Shown: one piece after another, positions 28,645 to 37,124 of the stretch | Layout of the letters: each line of letters opens with the position of its first letter | Numbering within the stretch: position 1 is the stretch's first letter | Assembly (NCBI GenBank): GCA_902512655.1 | Contig: CABXJR010000006.1 | Span: 1-41,290, forward strand | Length of the DNA: 41,290 bases | Source of the DNA: an uncultured SAR86 cluster bacterium | GTDB taxonomy: Bacteria > Pseudomonadota > Gammaproteobacteria > Magnimaribacterales > D2472 | Direction: 5' to 3' | Notes under the pieces: model-generated | Seen by the model: only the letters and a program-made list of their open reading frames with translations | The model's database searches: none | What the model was told of the DNA's origin: nothing | Translations under genes and position numbers: made by a program

Positions 28645-30048
28645 TCACCTAGCATCTAGTTGAGATAAAATAGCATTATGTTTTTGACGATCAATATTAT
28701 ATAAAGAAAATATTCCCAATGGGACAATCATTAGCACCGCTACAAAAGGACCTTGAACCATTGCGAGGCTAAAAATTTGATCAGCATTAGGCAAAACTTC
28801 AGATCCCCCTGGGAATCCAATGAACTCTAGGGCCAAGCCAGCTACTAAAATCCCTAATCCAGTATTTAGCTTTCCAATCAATGAGCTGGAGGCAAACATC
28901 AAGCCTTGTTGACCAATTTTGCTTTCAAGCTCAACCTCATCACTGATATCTCCAAGCATAGATTCGCGAACTATAGCGCTTGATGATAAGCAAGTGTTGC
29001 CTATGTATATAAATGGAGCTAAAGCAAAAAATAGGTTCCAAGAACCTGAATCTGGAAGAATATCATTTAAATAAAGAATTATTGGTATAGGTGGAATCAA
29101 AGCAGCAAAGACTATTGAAAATAATAAAATAGATCTTTTTTCCAGGTATAAAACCAATCTTGGTATTAGTAAAAATGCCGTGAATGTTGACATGGCATAA
29201 ATACCTAGAAATGAAGCAATCATTATAGATTTGAACTCCCAAAAATAAGTATTCATATATATTTGCAGCGAGCTGTTTAAACCCCAACTAACGGCTATAA
29301 ATAAATATCCGAAGAAAAAAATTAGGAATGACCTATTTTTTAAGGCTGTAAAAATTTGAGAAAAAATTAATTCTAAATTAAAAGAAATTTGATTACCTGA
29401 TGAAATATTTCGATACTGCAATGTTCCAAAATAAGTAACAAGTACAGAAATGCTCATTAAGGTTGCACCTGTCATGCCATAATATATCCATGGCTCAGGA
29501 TTTTGAGTGCCTGGAATGTATTCAGGGGTATCTTTAAAAAAGACAGTGTAGGCTAAGAAAGCATTAAATAGGCCTCCTGCCCATCCAAACATTTCGCGTG
29601 CAGCAAATATTGAGGTTCTCTCAGTATAGGAACGTGACATTTCACTGCCTAACGATCTATGAGGCACATCAAATATTGTCATTCCTAACCTAGTAAGAAT
29701 AGTAAAAGTAAGCATCCAAAAAAATAATTGTTGTTGTGATAAATCCCAAGATACTTGGATTGAAAAAAGCATGAAGTATGAAAGCCCCATGGGAAATATC
29801 CCCAAAAGGAAATATGGATGCCTTCTGCCTAAACGATGATTAGTTCTATCTGAAATTACTCCCATAATAGGATCGGTAAATGCATCGACCATTAATGCAA
29901 TAAAAATTGCAAGACTAGCAAGGCCAGGAGTCAAACCTAGAACATTCGAATAGAAGAATAAAAGAAAGAAAGTAAAAGCATCGCCCTTTACACCATTAGC
30001 AACAGCTCCTGAAGCATAAAAAAATTTTTCTTTAGACTGAATACTCAT
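28645..30048 (-). CDS. GPH/MelB-type MFS transporter
   Basis: FYASGAVANGVKGDAFTFFLLFFYSNVLGL, DAFTDPIMGVISDRTNHRLGRRHPYFLLG. Confidence 0.85.
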   Translation of the reverse strand: MSIQSKEKFFYASGAVANGVKGDAFTFFLLFFYSNVLGLTPGLASLAIFIALMVDAFTDPIMGVISDRTNHRLGRRHPYFLLGIFPMGLSYFMLFSIQVSWDLSQQQLFFWMLTFTILTRLGMTIFDVPHRSLGSEMSRSYTERTSIFAAREMFGWAGGLFNAFLAYTVFFKDTPEYIPGTQNPEPWIYYGMTGATLMSISVLVTYFGTLQYRNISSGNQISFNLELIFSQIFTALKNRSFLIFFFGYLFIAVSWGLNSSLQIYMNTYFWEFKSIMIASFLGIYAMSTFTAFLLIPRLVLYLEKRSILLFSIVFAALIPPIPIILYLNDILPDSGSWNLFFALAPFIYIGNTCLSSSAIVRESMLGDISDEVELESKIGQQGLMFASSSLIGKLNTGLGILVAGLALEFIGFPGGSEVLPNADQIFSLAMVQGPFVAVLMIVPLGIFSLYNIDRQKHNAILSQLDAR

Positions 30049-30094
30049 AGCAGGGTATTGTAATGATATTTACAAATCATTAAACGTAAAAAAA

Positions 30095-31039
30095 TTATCT
30101 ATTTAAAAAATTAATCAATCTAAATTTAAACTTCTCATATGACTCTTCATCTAACATATGACCCATGCCTTCTACTATCTCTAGTTCGCTTGATTGAATT
30201 AATCTCTCTGCAGAGTAAGCATTTTTCACTTTAATCAAAGGATCAATGTCGCCGTGAATTATTAATGTAGGGGTAATTATTGTTTTAAGAAGCTCTTTCC
30301 TGTTTTGCGATCCAATAATTGCAGCCATTTGTCTAAGAAAGCCCCCATCATCACCTGCCCTTTCAATATAAGCTCGCATATTTTTTCTAAATTGTGGCGT
30401 ATCATAATTTTTACCGGGGGTACCAATCAACTCAAATAGTTTAATAGACTGGTCAATTCTACCCTCAATATCATTCTTAGCTGCAGATCTTTTAAGTAAC
30501 TGCTGAGTAACCTTAAACTTTGGACCATTAAATGGATTTGGCGTAGAGGCCGTTGAGGAAATCATGGTAAATGACTTGACTCTTTTTGGATGCTGGGCAA
30601 CTAATACCTGAGAGATCATTCCTCCCATCGACATGCCCAAAATATGAGCAGAATCTATCTTTAAGTGATCAAGAACAGCTATGCCATCTAATGCCATATC
30701 TTCTATGGTGTACTCAGAATTGATTGGAATAAATAGGAAATATTTTAAGTAATTTAATGTTTGAGATGGTTGAGATGAAAATCTAGTAGACAATCCTACA
30801 TCACGATTATCGAATACTATAGGTCTAAAATTATTTTCTTGTAAATCTTTGATTAAAAATTCTGGCCATAGGGTTAATTGAGCTCCAAGACCAGTTACCA
30901 AAAGAACTGGAGTGCCATTTATTGGCCCATAATCTCTGTAGGCAATATTAATAGATTGATTTTTAGCAAAGCCTTCTTCAAAAGAAGAGACATGAATACA
31001 AAATATTATAAGTAAAAAAAATATCTTTTTATGATACAT
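30095..31039 (-). CDS. Secreted alpha/beta-fold hydrolase
   Basis: Signal peptide, VLLVTGLGAQLTLWP, HILGMSMGGMISQ nucleophile elbow (SMGG), LIIHGDIDPLI, GMGHML. Confidence 0.85.
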   Translation of the reverse strand: MYHKKIFFLLIIFCIHVSSFEEGFAKNQSINIAYRDYGPINGTPVLLVTGLGAQLTLWPEFLIKDLQENNFRPIVFDNRDVGLSTRFSSQPSQTLNYLKYFLFIPINSEYTIEDMALDGIAVLDHLKIDSAHILGMSMGGMISQVLVAQHPKRVKSFTMISSTASTPNPFNGPKFKVTQQLLKRSAAKNDIEGRIDQSIKLFELIGTPGKNYDTPQFRKNMRAYIERAGDDGGFLRQMAAIIGSQNRKELLKTIITPTLIIHGDIDPLIKVKNAYSAERLIQSSELEIVEGMGHMLDEESYEKFKFRLINFLNR

Positions 31040-32135
31040 AAGCTTTTGCTCTCAACTTAACGTTATTTCTAATAGCCCCCCAAAAAAGAGACATATCAAA
31101 ATTATGAAGGTCTCCATCATTAGCAAATCTTTCAATTTTTTTAATCAAGGAGCCTCTAGTTTCAACCATAAAATTTTCAGAGACTCTTGCCTCAAAAGTT
31201 ATATCAGATATAGCTTCAATAGAAAGTTTAGAGTAAGTATTCTTAGTGGCGTAATAATCTGCAAGTGACAACTTGTCTGATTTTAGTCTAATAGGAATAT
31301 TTTTAGGATCGATAATCCAATCATGATTTGCATTCCAAGAAAATGGATTTTGACAGACCAAGGGCTGTTCCATTGGCTCGAGCATCCATCCATCTGGAGT
31401 CCAAAATAAAGACTTTGCTCTATTTCGCCTGAACCCTTCTATACCTGTACACCATGAAATAATTGTTTTTTGATCATCGTTAGACTTAGAAATAGAAAGA
31501 TCAGGATAGAGCTGATCAAAGTGTTTTGTTGGTAAAATGTATCCGATTAAATACGCTGCTATAAAGTTTTTTTTAGCATCAGATTTGGATACATACTCAT
31601 TTACTAGTCTCTGTCCATGCAAAGCTCCTTGACTATGCCCTGCAATAAAAAATGGCTTGCCGCTATTATGCCTTTCTAAAAATACTTCAAAAGCATTCGA
31701 TAAATCTGTGTAAGCCAAATCTAATGCATTACACCCATTATTAGATTCAGCATCAAAAAAAGAATAATAAGTTGCTTGGCGATAATATGGAGCATAGACA
31801 TTACAGGTTTCAGAAAAAGCTGATGCCTGTGTTGCTAAGTGACTGCCTGTTCTCTCATAAGCAGCGGATGTATCATCAATGGATCCATTCCATTGCTTTT
31901 CGAAATATCCTGTTGGATGAATAAAAAAAACATCGACCTCTTTCTCATCAAGCGCTGGGGGAGTGTCAGGGGATAAATTTTGAAACCCATCTTTACCTGG
32001 TATCGCTGCCCAACTTTTAGTCTCTAAATAATTTGGTTCTGTTGGAAGACTATCTATATTAAAGTTTTTTTCAGGTCTAAGACTTTGAATAAATTCTAAA
32101 TTATTGTTCCAGGGACTGAATTTTTTTTTAGTCAT
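31029..32135 (-). CDS. DUF3089-family alpha/beta hydrolase-like protein
   Basis: VFFIHPTGYFEKQWNGSIDD, NVYAPYYRQATYYSF, FIAGHSQGALHGQRLV; ATG 32135 preferred (the track start 32192 overlaps the thioesterase). Confidence 0.82.
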   Translation of the reverse strand: MTKKKFSPWNNNLEFIQSLRPEKNFNIDSLPTEPNYLETKSWAAIPGKDGFQNLSPDTPPALDEKEVDVFFIHPTGYFEKQWNGSIDDTSAAYERTGSHLATQASAFSETCNVYAPYYRQATYYSFFDAESNNGCNALDLAYTDLSNAFEVFLERHNSGKPFFIAGHSQGALHGQRLVNEYVSKSDAKKNFIAAYLIGYILPTKHFDQLYPDLSISKSNDDQKTIISWCTGIEGFRRNRAKSLFWTPDGWMLEPMEQPLVCQNPFSWNANHDWIIDPKNIPIRLKSDKLSLADYYATKNTYSKLSIEAISDITFEARVSENFMVETRGSLIKKIERFANDGDLHNFDMSLFWGAIRNNVKLRAKAYVS

Positions 32136-32139
32136 GTGA

Positions 32140-32544
32140 TTATAATTTGAGGAATTTATTAGTTGCTGAAGCCGTTGCAACCAGCTTTTCACCTTGATGC
32201 AATTCAGCCGAAGTAAAGGAAATGCTTTTACCGATCTTATTAATGGTTGCTGATGAGGTAAATTTGCCAGGTATGCCTGGAGCTAAAAAATTTACATTAA
32301 TGTTTAAAGTTAATGGGTTATATTCACCATTAGTTTTAAAAATCAACAGATGTGCCATAGAGGTATCAAGCATGGCTGTTATAAAACCACCTTGGACATA
32401 AGCACCATTTGAATGAGTAAGCTCTTCACCTATATCAAAATGAATAGTGATAGTTTCTTTTTTTTTATCAAAAGCAATATCACTGGCACCTAGAATAGAA
32501 AGGAATTTTGGGGGCTGACTTAGATCTATTTTTGAGGATGTCAT
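32140..32544 (-). CDS. PaaI-family (hotdog) thioesterase
   Basis: NGAYVQGGFITAMLDTSMAHLLIF...LTLNINVNFLAPGIPGKFTSSATI; ATG 32544 (MTSSKIDLSQ) preferred start. Confidence 0.82.
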   Translation of the reverse strand: MTSSKIDLSQPPKFLSILGASDIAFDKKKETITIHFDIGEELTHSNGAYVQGGFITAMLDTSMAHLLIFKTNGEYNPLTLNINVNFLAPGIPGKFTSSATINKIGKSISFTSAELHQGEKLVATASATNKFLKL

Positions 32545-32593
32545 TGGATGTTTGGTGTAATAGAATAGTTGTAATAAATTATAGGTGAAATCT

Positions 32594-33916
32594 ATGAGAA
32601 TCTTTATATCAATACTAGTATTTTTTTTCATTTCGACTCAAATAAATGCGAGCTCGCTTGATACAAATGATAAAAATAAGATAACAAAACATTTCAATGC
32701 ATATATAGATAATGGAAGTCTCCCAAACATATCAATTTTAATTAAAAAAGATAACAAAGAAATTTATCGTCATTCTCATGGGTTTGCAGATATTGAAAGA
32801 GGAATAACTGTTTCGAACAAAACAATATATAGAATATATTCAATGACAAAGCCAGTGACTGGTGTTGCAATTATGCAATTGGTGGAAAATGGGCGGCTGA
32901 GACTCAATGATAAAGTGTCAAAATACATTCCAGCATTTAAAAATACCAAAGTGATTAATCTTGATTTTCAAGATTATGTTGTAAAGCCAAAAAGGGAAAT
33001 TACCATAAGAGACCTTTTAACTCACACCAGTGGTTTGACCTATAGCTGGGCGGGAGAAGGTCCCGTTAATCAAATTTACAGAAAATATAATATTCGACCT
33101 TATTACTTTGGAGCTCTGGATGCAGAATTAAATAAATTTCCAGGTAATACCTGTCAATTTGCTGCAGCTGCAGCTAGCGCCCCTCTTCTTCATAATCCAG
33201 GTGAAAAATGGTCATATGGAATTAATATGGATATTTTAGGCTGTGTGGTAGAAGTTATCTCAAAAATGACATTTGCTGAGTATTTACAAAAAAACATCTT
33301 TGATCCATTAAATCTGAAAAGCATAGGCTTTTCTGTAAATCCTACTGATAGCGATTACTTTACAACACTCTATACCTCAGGAGCATTTTCAAGAGACGGC
33401 GAAGTTGTTGCCCCATCGGGATTAAATCAAGCTGAGCTTATGTTCTCTAAAGAGCTAAGAGCTATTGATTCATTCGATAAATCTCCATATTTATCAAATT
33501 CATCAAAATTATTTGATGGTGGATCTGGGTTAATTTCAAATATTGATGATTACAGTAAATTTGCAGAGATGCTTTTAAATGGTGGTGTTTTAGATGGCGT
33601 CAGAATCCTTAGTGAAGCATCTGTAAAATTAATGTCAAACAATCATCTTTCAGATGAGATTTTAAAAGATGGATCTGCATTTGGATTAGAGGGTGTAGGT
33701 TTCGGATTAACAGTTGGAACTATTATGAATCCTGGTGTTGCTGGTACTTATTCTTCAAAGGGTGAATTTTTTTGGGGTGGAGCAGCAAGCACAATTTTTT
33801 GGGTGGATAGAAAAAATAATGTTACAGCTACATTGATGACTCAATTTATGCCGTCAGATAAATATCCATTACGAGAAGAATTAAAAACCCTGTTGTATTC
33901 TAGCTTGAGTAACTAA
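32594..33916 (+). CDS. Secreted serine hydrolase, beta-lactamase/class C-like family
   Basis: Signal peptide MRIFISILVFFFISTQINA; SMTK (SxxK), YGIN (YxN), DLLTHTSGL; ATG 32594 preferred over GTG 32585. Confidence 0.88.
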   Translation: MRIFISILVFFFISTQINASSLDTNDKNKITKHFNAYIDNGSLPNISILIKKDNKEIYRHSHGFADIERGITVSNKTIYRIYSMTKPVTGVAIMQLVENGRLRLNDKVSKYIPAFKNTKVINLDFQDYVVKPKREITIRDLLTHTSGLTYSWAGEGPVNQIYRKYNIRPYYFGALDAELNKFPGNTCQFAAAAASAPLLHNPGEKWSYGINMDILGCVVEVISKMTFAEYLQKNIFDPLNLKSIGFSVNPTDSDYFTTLYTSGAFSRDGEVVAPSGLNQAELMFSKELRAIDSFDKSPYLSNSSKLFDGGSGLISNIDDYSKFAEMLLNGGVLDGVRILSEASVKLMSNNHLSDEILKDGSAFGLEGVGFGLTVGTIMNPGVAGTYSSKGEFFWGGAASTIFWVDRKNNVTATLMTQFMPSDKYPLREELKTLLYSSLSN

Positions 33917-33919
33917 GAC

Positions 33920-34009
33920 TGGCGGAGAGACAGGGATTCGAACCCTGGAAACCCGCGAAGGTTTGCTGGTTTTCAAGACCAGTGCATTCAACCGCTCTGC
34001 CATCTCTCC
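33920..34009 (-). tRNA. tRNA-Ser (anticodon UGA)
   Basis: Minus strand GGAGAGATGGCAGAGCGGTTGAATGCACTGGTCTTGAAAACCAGCAAACCTTCGCGGGTTTCCAGGGTTCGAATCCCTGTCTCTCCGCCA: acceptor GGAGAGA/TCTCTCC, anticodon loop CTTGAAA, long variable arm, encoded CCA. Confidence 0.96.
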
Positions 34010-34075
34010 GTTCCTTTGGATAAGGCATTTTAAAGACTTTTAGAAATAAGTAAACGATACATAATTACGTCTAGA

Positions 34076-34104
34076 TTGACATAAATGATCTATATTTGTT
34101 TAAT
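34076..34104 (+). promoter_or_regulatory. Candidate sigma70 promoter
   Basis: TTGACA (34076-34081), 17-bp spacer, TTTAAT (34099-34104). Confidence 0.6.
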
Positions 34105-34144
34105 GGATATATCGTTCATCCTATTCTTGGGACGGAAGTAAGTA

Positions 34145-34189
34145 ATGACACTGAAGGAACGCATCTTATTGCCAACCGGCAGGAGATGA
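34145..34189 (+). CDS. Candidate 14-aa upstream mini-ORF (leader peptide)
   Basis: ATG ACA CTG AAG GAA CGC ATC TTA TTG CCA ACC GGC AGG AGA TGA (MTLKERILLPTGRR), with GGAAG 6 nt upstream of the ATG. Confidence 0.35.
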   Translation: MTLKERILLPTGRR

Positions 34190-34192
34190 AAA

Positions 34193-34408
34193 ATGACTAA
34201 ATGGGAATATAAAATTGTTGATCACAGCAATTCAACTTCAATGGGATACTCTAACGAGGAAACAGAAACATTTAAAATTGAATATAAAGATGCTGTACAT
34301 TGGAAATATGAAATGTCTATGATTGAATTAAATAAGCTTGGCCAAGAAGGCTGGGAGTTAGTCACTCAAGATGGCGCAAATCAAATATATTTAAGACGGC
34401 CAATATAA
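34193..34408 (+). CDS. DUF4177-like small protein
   Basis: WEYKIVDH...MIELNKLGQEGWELVTQDGANQIYLRRPI; AGGAG 7 nt upstream of the ATG. Confidence 0.7.
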   Translation: MTKWEYKIVDHSNSTSMGYSNEETETFKIEYKDAVHWKYEMSMIELNKLGQEGWELVTQDGANQIYLRRPI

Positions 34409-34412
34409 AGTA

Positions 34413-35012
34413 ATGTCATTAGAAGAGCTTAGGGTAATAACAATTGTTTATGTTAGCGCCCTTGCTCCTCTAATTATTTATTTTTACAAAAAAGATAAAA
34501 TTCCGCTCTGGGTACCATCAGTATATTTGGGATCATTTCTTGTCTGCTCTTTAGGCTGGGAGCTTTGGTTTACCTATGGTTGGATTGAAGGCGATCCAGT
34601 TAATTTAAGAAGATCAGATACTCTAAACATATGGATTCCTTTGCATATAAATTGGCTATTAAACTCAATGGCAGATGCAGGAACTATTTCACTTGGAGGA
34701 CTCTGGTTAATGTGGAGATACAGTGGAAAAAATTTTCAAGTCTTTCAGCAATGGAGCTGGTCTGCATTTAGTATTTTATTTATCTGGTGCATTGCACAGA
34801 ATCTTTTTGTGGAGCTATTTTTGTATCATGATCAATTATCTGAGGGCAAATTACTTTCATGGGCTCCTCTGGCTCCCACAGGCCAATTTTTTAACCCACT
34901 AATATTTGAATTCAATCAAAGAAATGTAATGTTTCAAACTCAACTACCTTGGTTAATTTTGCCAGGTATTTTATATTATTCAGTTATTAAAATAGTTGGC
35001 TCAAATAAATAA
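34413..35012 (+). CDS. Hypothetical polytopic membrane protein (199 aa)
   Basis: Several hydrophobic helices; no recognised family motif; 4 nt after the DUF4177 gene. Confidence 0.7.
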   Translation: MSLEELRVITIVYVSALAPLIIYFYKKDKIPLWVPSVYLGSFLVCSLGWELWFTYGWIEGDPVNLRRSDTLNIWIPLHINWLLNSMADAGTISLGGLWLMWRYSGKNFQVFQQWSWSAFSILFIWCIAQNLFVELFLYHDQLSEGKLLSWAPLAPTGQFFNPLIFEFNQRNVMFQTQLPWLILPGILYYSVIKIVGSNK

Positions 35013-35285
35013 TTGAGCCAAACAAGCGCCCAACAACACTCCTAATAAAAAAATAAAGATCTTTGTGTGATAGTTAGTTGGATGGGGCTCAATTTTCTTG
35101 AGCAGATGTTCCTTTGGCAGATTAAATACACTTGCTAAAGCCATGGTCGTCTCAAATGAAGCACTGCCCTCTCGTTCTACCCTTTGAATAGTTCTAATAT
35201 TTATTCCACAAAGATCTGCCAAGTGCTGTTGGCTCCAGGCATTCTTCAGCCTTAGATTCTTAACAGTCTTCTTATTTAGAAACAT
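35001..35285 (-). CDS. XRE-family HTH protein with C-terminal TM helix
   Basis: LRLKNAWSQQHLADLCGINIRTIQRVEREGSASFETTMALASVF (HTH_3) followed by KIFIFLLGVLLGACLAQLFI. Confidence 0.85.
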   Translation of the reverse strand: MFLNKKTVKNLRLKNAWSQQHLADLCGINIRTIQRVEREGSASFETTMALASVFNLPKEHLLKKIEPHPTNYHTKIFIFLLGVLLGACLAQLFI

Positions 35286-35297
35286 CTAGATATAACC

Positions 35298-35678
35298 CTA
35301 GGCAACAAGGTTATACCCAATAAATGCTCCGACAAGAACACAAACTCCTATCATCAGCCAGTATTTAAAATCTCTATTGCTTAAATATTGATACACTATA
35401 CCCTCGCTATCACTAGCAGTTATAAATAAGCCGTTTATAAAAGAAAATCCAAATGCTATTTTTAAACTTTCTCCAGTTGGTATTTGAAAAGTTTCATTCA
35501 TTTGCATTGACCAACTTGTCTTATCATGAACAAGCTCATCATTGATAAATACTTGCTCCACTGCCTTCCAATTTGCGTTTCTTACAACAACCTGATTGCC
35601 TTTATAATTAAAAGCAAACGTGACCCAACCTAAGCTTTGTTTGGGGCCATTATCATTTTCTTTTTTGTTACTCATCAT
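35298..35678 (-). CDS. Hypothetical protein with one C-terminal TM helix
   Basis: 126 aa; soluble beta-rich-looking domain then YWLMIGVCVLVGAFIGYNLVA; same strand, 12 bp upstream of the HTH gene. Confidence 0.65.
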   Translation of the reverse strand: MMSNKKENDNGPKQSLGWVTFAFNYKGNQVVVRNANWKAVEQVFINDELVHDKTSWSMQMNETFQIPTGESLKIAFGFSFINGLFITASDSEGIVYQYLSNRDFKYWLMIGVCVLVGAFIGYNLVA

Positions 35679-35731
35679 CTACTCTCCAAATATTTTTATT
35701 TAATTTTATATGTAAATGATAAACATAAATA

Positions 35732-35762
35732 TGACAAAAGTATGACTGTCAGCATGATGTCA
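35732..35762. promoter_or_regulatory. Candidate nested-dyad operator
   Basis: TGAC (35732-35735), TGAC (35743-35746), GTCA (35748-35751), GTCA (35759-35762), mirror-symmetric about base 35747. Confidence 0.45.
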
Positions 35763-35833
35763 GACAGCCAGGATTAAAATCTTAAATAATACAAATCAAA
35801 GTCACCGAAAGTTGAACGGTGTATTATCAAACA

Positions 35834-37120
35834 ATGAATAGTAATAATCGAAGAATCATTGGATTTTGGCGGGGGTGGTCAATAGCGGTTGGTTGTGCGG
35901 TAGGCTCTGGTATTTTTATGATGCCAACGATGCTAGCACCATATGGAATGCTTGGATTGGGTGGATGGCTCATAGCTGGAGGAGGCTCAATCCTGGTTGC
36001 TTTAACCATGGCAAAATTGGTAAAAAGGATTCCTAAGACAGGCGGACCCTATGTTTACGTAAGTGAAGGGCTAGGAAAATTTTCAGGCTTTATAATTGCT
36101 TGGACTTATTGGGTTGCTTGCATTTCAGCAATAGCTGGAATCTCAATTGCATTCGTGGGCTATTTAGGTTTTTTTGCTCCCACAATATCAGACTCACCAA
36201 TATATTCTTTGCTTGCATCGCTAATTCTTGTTTGGGTTATTATCATTTTAAATATTAGAAGTTTAGAATATAGCTCTCAATTCCAACTTATCTCGACTCT
36301 ATTAAAATTATTACCACTTATATTTATTATTTTGCTTGGTGCAACAAACTTTAATATTGATAATTTACCAGAGTTCAACCCAACTGATCTTCATCCAATT
36401 TCTTTACTTGCAACAGTAACAACTCTTGTGATGTGGTCATTTATCGGTATTGAAACAGCAACCGTACCAGCAGACAATATTATCAATCCTCAAGAGACTA
36501 TTCCAAAAGTATTGATTGCATCGGTTTTAACAATTCTCATTTTTTATATCTTTATAAGCATTGCCATAGCTTCAATTGTGCCAGCAAATGAGTTGCTTGA
36601 CTCTTCTGCACCTTTTGCATTGGCGGCAACAAAAATTCTAGGTGTTGCCGGAGGCACCATTATAAGTATTGGAGCCTTAATTTCTACACTTGGCTCATTA
36701 AATGCAAATACGCTCACTGCTGGTAACTTGAGTCTTGCAGCTGCAAGAGATGGATTGCTTCCAAGAAAGTTTGTTATATTAACCAAAGCAGGTACTCCAA
36801 TTTTTACTTATCTACTTGCTGGATTTTTTGTAAGTATTCTACTGATATTGAATTATACAAAAGGTATTGTGAATGCCTTTGTATTTATGGCAATGCTATC
36901 AACCCTGTCTACATTAATTGCCTATGCATTCTGCGCAATAGCTGAATTTAAATTTGCTCATGCAGATCAAAGAAATCAAACAAGAAAGAATGCTCTTTTG
37001 TTATCATGTGGAACATTTTTATATGCTTTTTTTGCTATTTGGGGGGCTGGAATTGAAATGATAATCTATTCTCTGATCTTAATTATAATTGGGATACCAA
37101 TATACCTGCTTAAAAAATAA
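35834..37120 (+). CDS. APC-superfamily amino acid/amine permease
   Basis: FWRGWSIAVGCAVGSGIFMMPTMLAPYG, GGPYVYVSEGLGKFSGFIIAWTYW; ~12 TM helices; ATG 35834 preferred over GTG 35819. Confidence 0.85.
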   Translation: MNSNNRRIIGFWRGWSIAVGCAVGSGIFMMPTMLAPYGMLGLGGWLIAGGGSILVALTMAKLVKRIPKTGGPYVYVSEGLGKFSGFIIAWTYWVACISAIAGISIAFVGYLGFFAPTISDSPIYSLLASLILVWVIIILNIRSLEYSSQFQLISTLLKLLPLIFIILLGATNFNIDNLPEFNPTDLHPISLLATVTTLVMWSFIGIETATVPADNIINPQETIPKVLIASVLTILIFYIFISIAIASIVPANELLDSSAPFALAATKILGVAGGTIISIGALISTLGSLNANTLTAGNLSLAAARDGLLPRKFVILTKAGTPIFTYLLAGFFVSILLILNYTKGIVNAFVFMAMLSTLSTLIAYAFCAIAEFKFAHADQRNQTRKNALLLSCGTFLYAFFAIWGAGIEMIIYSLILIIIGIPIYLLKK

Positions 37121-37124
37121 TATT

